The notes under the pieces are model-generated. The model was not told the DNA's origin and made no database searches. It worked only from the letters and a program-made list of their open reading frames with translations. From the NCBI RefSeq assembly GCF_004364775.1, contig NZ_SOAL01000007.1:186001-250000 (forward strand): 64,000 nucleotides of DNA, written 5' to 3'. Positions 32,340 to 40,688 of this stretch are shown here, piece after piece; the stretch's first letter is position 1; each line of letters opens with the position of its first letter. The translations under genes were made by a program, and so were the position numbers. This DNA comes from Comamonas sp. JUb58. GTDB taxonomy: Bacteria > Pseudomonadota > Gammaproteobacteria > Burkholderiales > Burkholderiaceae_C.

Positions 32340-33051
32340 AGTCCGCAGCTTGGCTGCGGCGGCGTGCCCCGCCCATGTCGATGGCCAAGCCAGCCGTCCA
32401 GCACAGCCAGGCCGTCCACAAGGTGTGGCTCATGTAGTGGGCGCCGCGCATCTGCTGGCCCAGGCCGAGCAGCAGGCCCACGGCCAAGGCGACCGCCAGC
32501 CACCAGCGCGCGGCGCGTGGTGTGTCGCGGGCCAGCGCAAAATAGCCGCCGACAAAGGAAAAGCCCGCCGCCGCATGGCCGGCCGGAAAGCAGCGGCCAG
32601 CGCCGCCGTCATGCACGCCCCAGCGCCAGTGCGACACATACTCGGCCACGCCGCCAAAGATCGACAGGTCCCAGGGGCAGCTGGTGGCGCTGCTGCGCTT
32701 GAGGATGGCCACCACCGCGAGAGAGGCCAGAATGCTGACCAGCAGCTGCACCCGGCGGGCGGTGGGCAGCTTGCGCAGCAGGCCAAAGGGCAGCCAGACG
32801 CCCAGGCTCAGCGCCAGCACGATCACCCAGCCCAGGTTGCGCATGCCCTGGTGCATATAGGTGACCAGAAAATGGTCGTCGCGCAGCGCAAAGCCCTGGG
32901 CCGTGCCCCAGAGGTGGGCCAGCGCCAGGTCCTGGCCGGAGGCATCCCAGAGCGCAATCAGCAAAAAACTGAGCACGGTGGCCAGCAGCCAGCGGGGGTT
33001 GTAGAGAGCGGGGCGGGGATCGGTCAGCGGGACCGGCGGGCAGGAAGGCAT
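32338..33051 (-). CDS. PAP2-superfamily membrane phosphatase
   Basis: 237-residue, six-helix membrane protein. The three PAP2 motifs are recognisable: KRSSATSCPWDL, CFPAGHAAAGFSFVGG (catalytic His in the PxGH motif) and RGAHYMSHTLWTAW. Probable lipid-phosphate phosphatase, for example on undecaprenyl pyrophosphate or lipid A; substrate not determinable. Divergent from the response regulator gene. Confidence 0.85.
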   Translation of the reverse strand: MPSCPPVPLTDPRPALYNPRWLLATVLSFLLIALWDASGQDLALAHLWGTAQGFALRDDHFLVTYMHQGMRNLGWVIVLALSLGVWLPFGLLRKLPTARRVQLLVSILASLAVVAILKRSSATSCPWDLSIFGGVAEYVSHWRWGVHDGGAGRCFPAGHAAAGFSFVGGYFALARDTPRAARWWLAVALAVGLLLGLGQQMRGAHYMSHTLWTAWLCWTAGLAIDMGGARRRSQAAD

Positions 33052-33150
33052 CTGCCGATGCTGCGGCGGCCGGCTTAAGGGCTTCTTAATGTCCCAGGCC
33101 CCTGGCGCAGGCCATAGGCGCGCAGGCCCAAGTCATGCACAATGCCAGCC

Positions 33151-33852
33151 ATGCGCATACTCATGGTGGAAGACGATGCCGGCATTGCCGAAGGCCTGAA
33201 GGCCAATCTGCAGCAGCGCGGCCATGCGGTGGACTGGTGCCCGACACTGGCCGAGGCTTGGCGCGCCCTGACGGCCGAGGGCTTTGACGTGGTGCTGCTG
33301 GACCTGGGCCTGCCCGATGGCGATGGCTCGCGCCTGTTGCAGCAGCTGCGCAATGCGCCGCCGCCTACGGGGCTGCGCAAAAGCCTGCCTGACCCGGCCA
33401 CGCCGGTCATCGTGCTGACGGCCCGCGACGGCGTGCATGACCGCATCGAAAACCTGGACCTGGGCGCCGACGACTACCTCTCCAAACCCTTTGATGCCGA
33501 AGAGCTGCAGGCCCGGCTGCGTGCGCTCATGCGCCGCGCGGCAGGCCGCGCCAATCCGTTGATCCACTACCGCGACCTGGTGCTGGACCCGGCCTTGCAC
33601 CAGGTGCGGCTGAGTGACGAGGGCGTCGAGCTCTCGCCCCGGGCCTACACCATCTTGCTGATCCTGCTGCAGGCCCATGGCCGGGTGCTGTCGCGCCAGC
33701 AGCTCGAAGAAAAGCTCTACAGCTTTGACGCCTCGGTCGAGAGCAATGCGGTGGAGGTGCATATCCACCACCTGCGCAAAAAGCTGGGTGCCGACTACAT
33801 CCTGACCATGCGCGGCGTGGGCTATTTCATGCCCCAGGACCAGGCATCGTGA
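33151..33852 (+). CDS. OmpR/PhoB-family response regulator
   Basis: Receiver domain with acidic pocket VEDD at residues 6-9, phosphoacceptor Asp51 (VVLLDLGLPDGDG) and Lys in YLSKPF, then a winged-helix DNA-binding domain (GVELSPRAYTILLILLQAHGRVLSRQQL...VEVHIHHLRKKLG). A 13-residue insert (APPPTGLRKSLPD) before the third beta strand is unusual. ATG at 33151 is preferred over 33142 because it begins MRILMVEDD; CACAAT ends 7 bases upstream, suggesting a leaderless mRNA. Coupled to the kinase gene by a 4 bp overlap. Confidence 0.92.
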   Translation: MRILMVEDDAGIAEGLKANLQQRGHAVDWCPTLAEAWRALTAEGFDVVLLDLGLPDGDGSRLLQQLRNAPPPTGLRKSLPDPATPVIVLTARDGVHDRIENLDLGADDYLSKPFDAEELQARLRALMRRAAGRANPLIHYRDLVLDPALHQVRLSDEGVELSPRAYTILLILLQAHGRVLSRQQLEEKLYSFDASVESNAVEVHIHHLRKKLGADYILTMRGVGYFMPQDQAS

Positions 33853-35204
33853 ACCTGGCGGCCAAGCCCCAGCGCCTGCCCCAGCTGCGCACCCGGCTGC
33901 TGGTCTGGATTCTGGCGGCGCTGGTCATCGTCTGGGCCAGCTTTGTCTACTGGGCCTACCAAACCGGTATTGAGGAAGCCGATGAGCTGACCGACGGGCA
34001 CCTGGCCGGCGTCGCCGCGCTGGTGCTCAATATTCCTTACAGCGCGCAGATTCCGGCGGGCCTGCCGACCGAGCGGGTGCCGCTGCCCGGGCTGCATGCG
34101 CATGACTACCAGCAGTCGATGAGCCTGCAGGTCTGGAGCGCCGAGGGCGACCTGGTGCTCAATGTCGGCAGCGCGCCGCGCCTGCATTTTGCCGATGGGC
34201 GCAGTGGCTTTTTTGATGCCCAGCTGGGCCCCAAGCACGAGGTCTGGCGCACCTTCACCCAGTGGAACACCGAGCACACGCGCAAGGTGGCCGTGCTGGT
34301 CAACCTGCAGGAGCGTGATGACCTGGCCGATGACATTGCCGGACAGATGATTCTGCCGGGGCTGTGGTTGCTGCCGGTGGTCACCCTGGTGCTGGGTTTC
34401 ACGATACGCGCCGGCCTCAAACCCCTGACCCAGCTGTCGCGCGATGTGGAGCAGCTCGAACCCGAGCAGGGCCAGCGCCTGTCCACCGGCCACAACTGGC
34501 AGGAGTTCCGGGCGGTGACCCTGGCCTTCAACAGCCTGCTGGACCGCAATGACGAGGCCATGGAGCGCGAGCGGACCTTGGCCAACCAGGTGGCGCATGA
34601 GCTGCGCACACCGCTGGCCTCCATCAGCCTGCATGCGCAGTCTTTGCAAGGTGGGCTGGACCCCGCCCAGCAGGCCCAGGCGGTGCAGCGTCTGCATGCC
34701 GATGCGCTGCGCGCCGGCCATGTGCTCAACCAGATTCTGGCCTTGGCCCGCAGCAACCGCGTGGCCTTGACCCAGCAGGCCGCGCCAGTCGATCTGGCGC
34801 AGCTGGCGCGCAATGTGGGGGCCGAATACGCCCAGGCCGCCTGGCGCCGGGGCGGCAGTGTGGCGGTGGAGATGCCCGAGCAGCTGTGGGTCAAAGGCCA
34901 CGCCGTGCTGCTGGAGGTGGCCCTGCGCAACCTGGTCGAGAACGCACTGCGCCACACCCCCGAGGGCACGCAGATCGAGGTGCAGGGCGGTATCGACGGC
35001 GGGCAGTGCTGGCTGCAGGTCTGTGACGATGGCGGCCGCCTGAAGGAGAAGGCAGCGCCCGAGCCGGTGGACAGTCTGCAGCTGGGCCACCAGATTGTGC
35101 AGCGCATCATGGCTTTGCACGGGGGCGATTTTGGGCAGCCGGAGGCGCTGGCGCCCTATACCACTTGCTACCGCCTCAGTATGCCTCTCGCCCAGATGGC
35201 CTGA
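33849..35204 (+). CDS. Sensor histidine kinase with atypical ATP lid
   Basis: Partner of the upstream regulator; GTG start overlaps its stop. TM helices at about residues 17-38 and 166-186 flank a 130-residue periplasmic sensor; a HAMP-like linker and the H box ANQVAHELRTPLASISL (His250) follow. The N box NLVENALRHTPEGT is good, but the G1 region reads CDDGGRLKEKAA and the usual G2 GLGL is absent, leaving a short lid before LGHQIVQRIMALHGG. It may be a weak kinase or mainly a phosphatase. 451 residues. Signal unknown. Confidence 0.88.
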   Translation: MNLAAKPQRLPQLRTRLLVWILAALVIVWASFVYWAYQTGIEEADELTDGHLAGVAALVLNIPYSAQIPAGLPTERVPLPGLHAHDYQQSMSLQVWSAEGDLVLNVGSAPRLHFADGRSGFFDAQLGPKHEVWRTFTQWNTEHTRKVAVLVNLQERDDLADDIAGQMILPGLWLLPVVTLVLGFTIRAGLKPLTQLSRDVEQLEPEQGQRLSTGHNWQEFRAVTLAFNSLLDRNDEAMERERTLANQVAHELRTPLASISLHAQSLQGGLDPAQQAQAVQRLHADALRAGHVLNQILALARSNRVALTQQAAPVDLAQLARNVGAEYAQAAWRRGGSVAVEMPEQLWVKGHAVLLEVALRNLVENALRHTPEGTQIEVQGGIDGGQCWLQVCDDGGRLKEKAAPEPVDSLQLGHQIVQRIMALHGGDFGQPEALAPYTTCYRLSMPLAQMA

Positions 35205-35260
35205 GCTTGCTAAAATAGGCAGTTACCAAGCGGTTACCATGCCGCAAATATGAATCCAGG

Positions 35261-35294
35261 GTGTTGCAGCAACCGCTGCAACACTCTTTCTTTG
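35261..35294 (+). terminator. Hairpin in the leader of fba
   Basis: GTGTTGCAG (35261-35269) pairs perfectly with CTGCAACAC (35276-35284), followed by TCTTTCTTTG. It could end the two-component transcript or attenuate fba, which starts 33 bp downstream. Confidence 0.55.
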
Positions 35295-35316
35295 CATTAG
35301 AACGGACCCGACCACC

Positions 35317-36381
35317 ATGCCTTTGATCTCGATGCGCGAAATGCTCGACCATGCTGCCGAAAATGGCTACGGCATCCCTGCCTTTAACGTCAACAACCTG
35401 GAACAAGTCCAGGCGGTGATGGCGGCGGCGGACGAAGTGGGCGCGCCCGTGATCCTGCAGGCCAGCGCTGGCGCCCGCAAGTATGCCGGTGAGCCCTTCA
35501 TCAAGCACCTGATCCAGGCCGCTGCCGAGATGTACCCCCACATCCCGCTGGTGATGCACCAGGACCACGGCACCACCCCCGAGATCTGCCAGGGCGCACT
35601 GAACCTGGGCTTTGGCTCGGTGATGATGGACGGCTCGCTGATGAGCGATGGCAAGACCCCTTCGTCCTTCGACTACAACGTCGATGTGACCCAGAAGGTC
35701 GTCGCGATGGCCCACCAGATCGGTGCCACCGTGGAAGGCGAGCTGGGCTGCCTGGGCAACCTGGAAACCGGTGAAGCCGGCGAAGAAGACGGCATTGGCG
35801 CCGAAGGCAAGCTGGACCACAGCCAGATGCTGACCGACCCCGAAGAAGCAGCCGTGTTTGTCAAGGCTACGCAACTGGACGCGCTGGCCATCGCCATCGG
35901 CACCAGCCATGGCGCCTACAAGTTCAGCCGCAAGCCCACGGGCGACATCCTGGCGATTTCGCGCGTCAAGGAAATCCATGCCCGCATCCCCAACACCCAC
36001 CTGGTGATGCATGGTTCCTCGTCGGTGCCCCAAGAGCTGCTGGCCATCATCAACCAGTACGGCGGCAAGATGAAGGAAACCTACGGCGTGCCCGTCGAAG
36101 AGATCCAGGAAGCCATCAAGTACGGCGTGCGCAAGATCAACATCGACACCGACATCCGCCTGGCGATGACCGGCGCGGTGCGCAAGTTCCTGGCCGAGAA
36201 CCCCGACAAGTTCGACGCCCGCGAATGGCTCAAGCCCGCCCGTGAAGCCGCCAAGCAAGTCTGCAAGGCCCGCTACATCGAGTTTGGCTGCGAAGGCCAG
36301 GGCGGCAAGATCAAGGGCTACAACCTGGAGCAGATGGCCAAGAAGTACAGCGCCGGCGACCTGGCCCAGCTGGTCAAGTAA
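35317..36381 (+). CDS. fba: Class II fructose-bisphosphate aldolase (CbbA/Fba type)
   Basis: Zinc-dependent aldolase of glycolysis, gluconeogenesis or the Calvin cycle. 354 residues starting [27 protein letters not shown]. Zinc-binding [11 protein letters not shown] and [10 protein letters not shown], catalytic [10 protein letters not shown] and [14 protein letters not shown] are all present. No other Calvin-cycle genes are near, so a central-metabolism role is most likely. Confidence 0.96.
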   Translation: MPLISMREMLDHAAENGYGIPAFNVNNLEQVQAVMAAADEVGAPVILQASAGARKYAGEPFIKHLIQAAAEMYPHIPLVMHQDHGTTPEICQGALNLGFGSVMMDGSLMSDGKTPSSFDYNVDVTQKVVAMAHQIGATVEGELGCLGNLETGEAGEEDGIGAEGKLDHSQMLTDPEEAAVFVKATQLDALAIAIGTSHGAYKFSRKPTGDILAISRVKEIHARIPNTHLVMHGSSSVPQELLAIINQYGGKMKETYGVPVEEIQEAIKYGVRKINIDTDIRLAMTGAVRKFLAENPDKFDAREWLKPAREAAKQVCKARYIEFGCEGQGGKIKGYNLEQMAKKYSAGDLAQLVK

Positions 36382-36404
36382 ATCTGCCTGCCATTGCCAG
36401 TGCC

Positions 36405-36574
36405 CTAGGGGACCCTCTGCAAAACTCCATGCCGTGGTCTGAACGCGGTCTCGGGCGATCCGCTGCGTTGTCTTCCTTGTCAATAGCTACGGCTATTGAC
36501 TGCAAAAGACGCCTTGCGCCTCATCCCGATCCGCGTCCATCCCGCTTGGCGAGGGTTTTGCAGAGCATCCCTAG
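36405..36574. repeat. 170 bp palindromic foldback element (MITE-like)
   Basis: The left end, CTAGGGGACCCTCTGCAAAA (from 36405), and the right end, TTTTGCAGAGCATCCCTAG (to 36574), are inverted repeats. The whole segment is an imperfect palindrome centred on GTCAATAGC-TACG-GCTATTGAC (36479-36500), whose midpoint is exactly that of the ends. Between fba and gor; no ORF inside. Its compact symmetry suggests a mobile, non-autonomous repeat. Confidence 0.65.
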
Positions 36575-36715
36575 GCGCTGGCCTCCAAAGCCTGCAACGC
36601 TTGCGCATTGCAGGCTTTTGCTTTGCGCCTACGCGATGCAGCGATAACCGCACACGCGCACTGCGGCCCGTGTTTTTGCACAATGCCATGCATCGCAAAC
36701 ATAGGAGCGCAAAGC

Positions 36716-38116
36716 ATGCAGACAAGCCATTCCTGGGACCTGGATCTGGTGGTGATTGGTGGCGGATCGGGGGGCGTACGGGCCGCCCGCATGGCGGCAG
36801 CGCGGGGCGCCAAGGTGGCGGTGGTGGAGTCCAAGGCCATGGGCGGTACCTGCGTCAATGTGGGTTGCATCCCCAAAAAGCTCTACAGCTATGCCGCCGG
36901 CTATGCCGAGGCCTTTGCAGAGGCGCGTGGCTATGGCTGGCAAATGCCCGAGGCGATTGCGCTGGACTGGCAGGCGCTGAAGGCGGCGCGCGCGCAGGAG
37001 ATCTCCCGCCTCAATGGCATCTACGAAGGCCTGATGCGCAACGCCAAGGTGGAGCGCATTGCAGGCCATGGCCGGCTGACGGATGCCCACACCGTGGTCG
37101 TTTCTGCCGATGGTGCCGATGTGCGCACCTTGACCGCTGCCCACATCCTGATCGCCACCGGCGGCACGCCGGTACACCCCGAGCTGCCCGGCAGCGAGCA
37201 TGTGATCGTCTCCGACGACATGTTTGACCTGGCCCAGTTGCCGCGCCGTCTGGTGGTCGTGGGTGGCGGCTATATCGGCTGCGAAATGGCCAGCATCTTC
37301 CACGGCTTGGGCGTGGAGGTGAGCCTACTGCACCGGGGCGACCAGATTCTGCGCGGCTTTGACGACGAGGTGCGCAGCTTTGTCGCCGAGGAAATCCGCA
37401 AGAGCGGCGTGGACCTGCGCCTGAAGACCGAAGTGAAGGCCATCCACTGCGATGCCGCCAGCGGCGAGCGCACACTGACCTTGGCCGATGGCACGGAGCT
37501 GAAGGCCGACCAGGTGCTGTATGCCACCGGCCGCAAGGCCAATGTGGCCGGCCTGGGGCTGGAGGCGCTGGGCATTGCGCTGGACAAGAGTGGCGCCATC
37601 GTCGTCGATGCGCAGCTGGCCACTGCCCAGCCGAGCGTGCATGCGCTGGGCGATGTGGTGGGGCGCATGGAACTGACCCCGGTGGCGCTGGCCGAGGCCA
37701 TGGCCTGGGTGGACCATATTTGGGGGCCCGAGGCGGGCAAGGCCGCGCGGGTGATGGACTACGACAACATCCCGACGGCAGTCTTTACCCATCCGCAGAT
37801 CGGCACCGTGGGCCTGACCGAAGCCCAGGCCCGCGAGCGCCATGGGGCGGTGCGCATCTACCGCAGCGATTTCAAGCCGCTGCGCCACACCCTGTCGGGC
37901 CGCAGCGAGCGCTGCCTGGTCAAGCTGGTGGTCGACGACGCCAGCGACAAGGTGCTGGGCCTGCATGTGGTGGGCGCCGATGCGGCCGAGATCACCCAGG
38001 GCTTTGCGGTGGCCCTGAAAGCCGGTGCCACCAAGGCGCTGTTTGACCAGACGATTGGCATCCATCCCACGATGGCCGAAGAGCTGGTCACCTTGCGCGA
38101 AGTAAGCCGCACGTAA
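36716..38116 (+). CDS. gor: Glutathione-disulfide reductase
   Basis: NADPH-dependent flavoenzyme that regenerates glutathione. FAD motif VVIGGGSGGVRAARMAA, redox-active disulfide GGTCVNVGCIPKKL (Cys47 and Cys52 approximately), NADPH motif VVGGGYIGCEMASIFHGLG, and C-terminal HPTMAEELVTL with the active-site His-Glu pair. 466 residues from the ATG at 36716, which follows AGGAGCG; the open frame extends further upstream without support. Confidence 0.93.
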   Translation: MQTSHSWDLDLVVIGGGSGGVRAARMAAARGAKVAVVESKAMGGTCVNVGCIPKKLYSYAAGYAEAFAEARGYGWQMPEAIALDWQALKAARAQEISRLNGIYEGLMRNAKVERIAGHGRLTDAHTVVVSADGADVRTLTAAHILIATGGTPVHPELPGSEHVIVSDDMFDLAQLPRRLVVVGGGYIGCEMASIFHGLGVEVSLLHRGDQILRGFDDEVRSFVAEEIRKSGVDLRLKTEVKAIHCDAASGERTLTLADGTELKADQVLYATGRKANVAGLGLEALGIALDKSGAIVVDAQLATAQPSVHALGDVVGRMELTPVALAEAMAWVDHIWGPEAGKAARVMDYDNIPTAVFTHPQIGTVGLTEAQARERHGAVRIYRSDFKPLRHTLSGRSERCLVKLVVDDASDKVLGLHVVGADAAEITQGFAVALKAGATKALFDQTIGIHPTMAEELVTLREVSRT

Positions 38117-38219
38117 GCTTCAGATCGCGGCAGTTGCTGCTTTGCAACATCTTATAAATTCTCTCTATAAAGGCCGCGTGTCTCGGGCATGATACGCGCT
38201 CTTTACAGAGGAGATACAT

Positions 38220-39452
38220 ATGAAGGAGTGGGTGTATCCGCGGGAGCGGACCCTGGGCGCCATCACCCTGGTTCTGGGTCTGTTGGCATGGTTGCTGATC
38301 TTGTTGCTGTCCCTGGGCACGGTGCTGATCTACCTGCTCATCGGTTTCATTTTTTATCTCTTTGCGCAGTCGGCACTGATCGCCTGGCTGCGTGGCACGG
38401 CCGTGCGCCTGTCCGACGAGCAGTTCCCTGAGCTCTATCTGCAGTACCTGCAATGCTGCAAAAAGCTGGAACTGGTCGACCCGCCAGAGGCCTATCTGCT
38501 GCAAGGCGACGGGATGATGAATGCCTTTGCCACCCGCTTTCTGGGCCGCAACTTCGTCATCGTGCTGAGCGACACGGTGGACGCGATGCGCGCCATGCCC
38601 GACGGCATCAACTTCTACTTCGGCCATGAGCTGGGCCACATCAAGCAAGGCCATCTGACCGGCCACTTCTGGCGCATGCCGGTGCTGTGGCTGCCGCTGA
38701 TTGGCGCGGCCTACGCCCGCGCCCAGGAATACACCTGCGACCTGCACGGCCGCGCCTGCTGCGAAGGCTCGGAATCGGCCGGCCGCGCGCTGTCGGTGCT
38801 GGCTGCGGGCGGCCAGAAGTGGAAGACCATCAACCTGGTGCAGTATGCGCGCCAGACCATGGCCAACCGGGGCTTCTTCCCCGATCTGCATGAGCTGCTG
38901 GGCGGCTACCCCTGGCTGACCAAGCGCGTGGCGCGCATGATCAGCCCCGGTATCAAGATGCCGGGCCGCAACCCCTTCTCCTACCTGTTTGCGCTGTTTG
39001 TGCCCTATGGCGGCCGGGCCGGTGGTGGTGCAGTGGGCCTGCTGATGGTGATCGCGATCATCGGTATCGCAGCCGCAGTGGCCATCCCGGCGCTCAAGGG
39101 CGGAGCCGGCGGCGGCGCCTTCAGCCAGATGCTGATGCAAGGCATGCAGTCGCAGAAGGGCAAGGACGCTTTCGAGAAGGAATGGACGCAGGCCGAGCCC
39201 GTGCGCCAGGCACTGTCGCGCTACTACCAGACCTATGAGGAAGTGCCTGACTCGCTGGCCGATGCTGGTGTGTCGCCCGAGCAGGAGGGCCGGCTGATGT
39301 ATGACAGCGACGACATGTCGCTGACTGCACTGACCATCCATGGCCAGTTGGAGATGCAGCCCATGCAGGGTGAGGGCGGCAAGGTGATCTGGCATTGCAG
39401 CGCTGATGGCGCGGCGCAACAGTATCTGCCGGCCAGCTGCCAGAGCAAGTGA
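38220..39452 (+). CDS. M48-family metallopeptidase with C-terminal pilin-like segment
   Basis: Membrane zinc protease. Two TM helices in residues 15-50, catalytic HELGH at 136-140 within YFGHELGHIKQGH, and the downstream Glu in ARAQEYTCDLHG. The last 140 residues are unusual: GLLMVIAIIGIAAAVAIPAL (about 270-290) resembles a type IV pilin N-terminal helix. It is followed by a small domain ending VIWHCSADGAAQQYLPASC, like minor-pilin C-termini with a disulfide. GAGGAGATACAT gives a strong ribosome-binding site. 410 residues. Function unknown. Confidence 0.85.
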   Translation: MKEWVYPRERTLGAITLVLGLLAWLLILLLSLGTVLIYLLIGFIFYLFAQSALIAWLRGTAVRLSDEQFPELYLQYLQCCKKLELVDPPEAYLLQGDGMMNAFATRFLGRNFVIVLSDTVDAMRAMPDGINFYFGHELGHIKQGHLTGHFWRMPVLWLPLIGAAYARAQEYTCDLHGRACCEGSESAGRALSVLAAGGQKWKTINLVQYARQTMANRGFFPDLHELLGGYPWLTKRVARMISPGIKMPGRNPFSYLFALFVPYGGRAGGGAVGLLMVIAIIGIAAAVAIPALKGGAGGGAFSQMLMQGMQSQKGKDAFEKEWTQAEPVRQALSRYYQTYEEVPDSLADAGVSPEQEGRLMYDSDDMSLTALTIHGQLEMQPMQGEGGKVIWHCSADGAAQQYLPASCQSK

Positions 39453-39497
39453 AGCATTTAGATACATTCACTGCCAAAGTCTCCTGATTCGGCCCGG

Positions 39498-39541
39498 CGG
39501 CCTCGGACAGAATCCGCTACGGCCTAGAACAGAATCCGCGA
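39498..39541. repeat. Tandem 22 bp direct repeat upstream of a lipoprotein gene
   Basis: Two adjacent 22 bp units, 39498-39519 and 39520-39541, agree at 19 positions. Each begins CGGCCT and contains ACAGAATCCGC. It lies 46 bp downstream of the M48 stop and 87 bp before the lipoprotein start. Possible tandem regulator site. Confidence 0.5.
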
Positions 39542-39628
39542 GCGCCTTGCTATGATGCAGGGCTTGGCGGTGTGGCACAGGCCACGCGCTGTCTGTTGGC
39601 CGCCGCTACTGTTTTCAGGATCCGCCTT

Positions 39629-40501
39629 ATGTCTTTTTCCGCTGCCCGTTCTCTGTCCTGGCTGGGGTGCGCCGCCGCAGCCGTGGTGCTGAGCGCCTGC
39701 GCGCCACTGCCTTCGCATGTGGAGCCGGTGGGCCGCACCCTGGTGTCCCTGGACCAGAACAGCGACCTGCGCTGGAGCTACTGGGGCACGGACAGCGAGG
39801 TGCTGGATGTGCTGCCCGAAGACCTGGCCAAGGACAAGCCGCTGCAGGCCCGGCTCTGGCAGATGCGCACCAAGCTGGGCGAGCTGGTCGGCGTGATGTC
39901 GCTGCGCTCCAGCGTTGATGACCTGAACAACCGCAACACCGTCTGGACCCAAGACTGCCCCAAGCAAAAGGGCGTGCTGGTTGAACGCACCCAGGGCCTG
40001 AACATCGGCCGCGTGGACTGCCTGCGCATCAAGCGCACCGCCAACAGCAGCGATTGGCTGGCGCAGAACGATGCGGCGATGGCCTCGCGTCTGGAGGCCG
40101 CCGGTGTCTACTTTGCGCGCCCGGTGGCCTATGTGTCCTACCAGTTCAGCACCAGCAATGGCGGCTATGTCGAAGCGCAGGTGCTGGTGGACCAGCGCCT
40201 GGTGCGCCCGCCCATCCGCAGCAGTGTGGATTTTCTGGCCGCAGGCCGCTCGCTGGACCGTTGGGCCCAGGACCTGGCCCGCTCCATGCGTGAGAGCACC
40301 GGTTACTTCAACGGCGTGCTGACCGTGCCGCCTTTCCCCTACGAGATCGACCAGCAGCCCTACTACGAGACCAAGCAGGACGACTCCGATACGCTGTTTG
40401 GCAAGGAAAAGCCCAACCCCAAGGCCGCTGAGGAAAAAGCCGCGTCGGTGGTCGCACCGACCGGGGCAGCTCCGGCAGCGGCCCCAGCCGCCAAGCGCTG
40501 A
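39629..40501 (+). CDS. Lipoprotein of unknown function
   Basis: 290-residue envelope lipoprotein. Lipobox VVLSACAP places the lipidated cysteine near residue 24. Mixed alpha/beta body with two cysteines (TQDCPKQKG and GRVDCLRIK) that could form a disulfide; the C-terminus is a Lys/Ala/Pro-rich tail. The ATG at 39629 is chosen because it gives a proper signal peptide. I do not recognise the family. A terminator follows. Confidence 0.75.
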   Translation: MSFSAARSLSWLGCAAAAVVLSACAPLPSHVEPVGRTLVSLDQNSDLRWSYWGTDSEVLDVLPEDLAKDKPLQARLWQMRTKLGELVGVMSLRSSVDDLNNRNTVWTQDCPKQKGVLVERTQGLNIGRVDCLRIKRTANSSDWLAQNDAAMASRLEAAGVYFARPVAYVSYQFSTSNGGYVEAQVLVDQRLVRPPIRSSVDFLAAGRSLDRWAQDLARSMRESTGYFNGVLTVPPFPYEIDQQPYYETKQDDSDTLFGKEKPNPKAAEEKAASVVAPTGAAPAAAPAAKR

Positions 40502-40522
40502 TCGCTTCCCCCGCACTGCAGC

Positions 40523-40552
40523 AGCCATGACCACGGTCATGGCTTTTTTTTG
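40523..40552 (+). terminator. Rho-independent terminator of the lipoprotein gene
   Basis: AGCCATGACC pairs with GGTCATGGCT (40523-40532 and 40535-40544), followed by a run of eight T. Confidence 0.88.
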
Positions 40553-40688
40553 CCTTTTTACGGGTATATCCAGACTTGGAATGGGCTCAGAATTTGCACA
40601 ATAGTGCGAGATCGAACAACATGGCTCAACAGCAGGCTGTGCGCACAGGGCGCCGGCACTGGCTGTATGACCGACAGGAGACTTGTGC

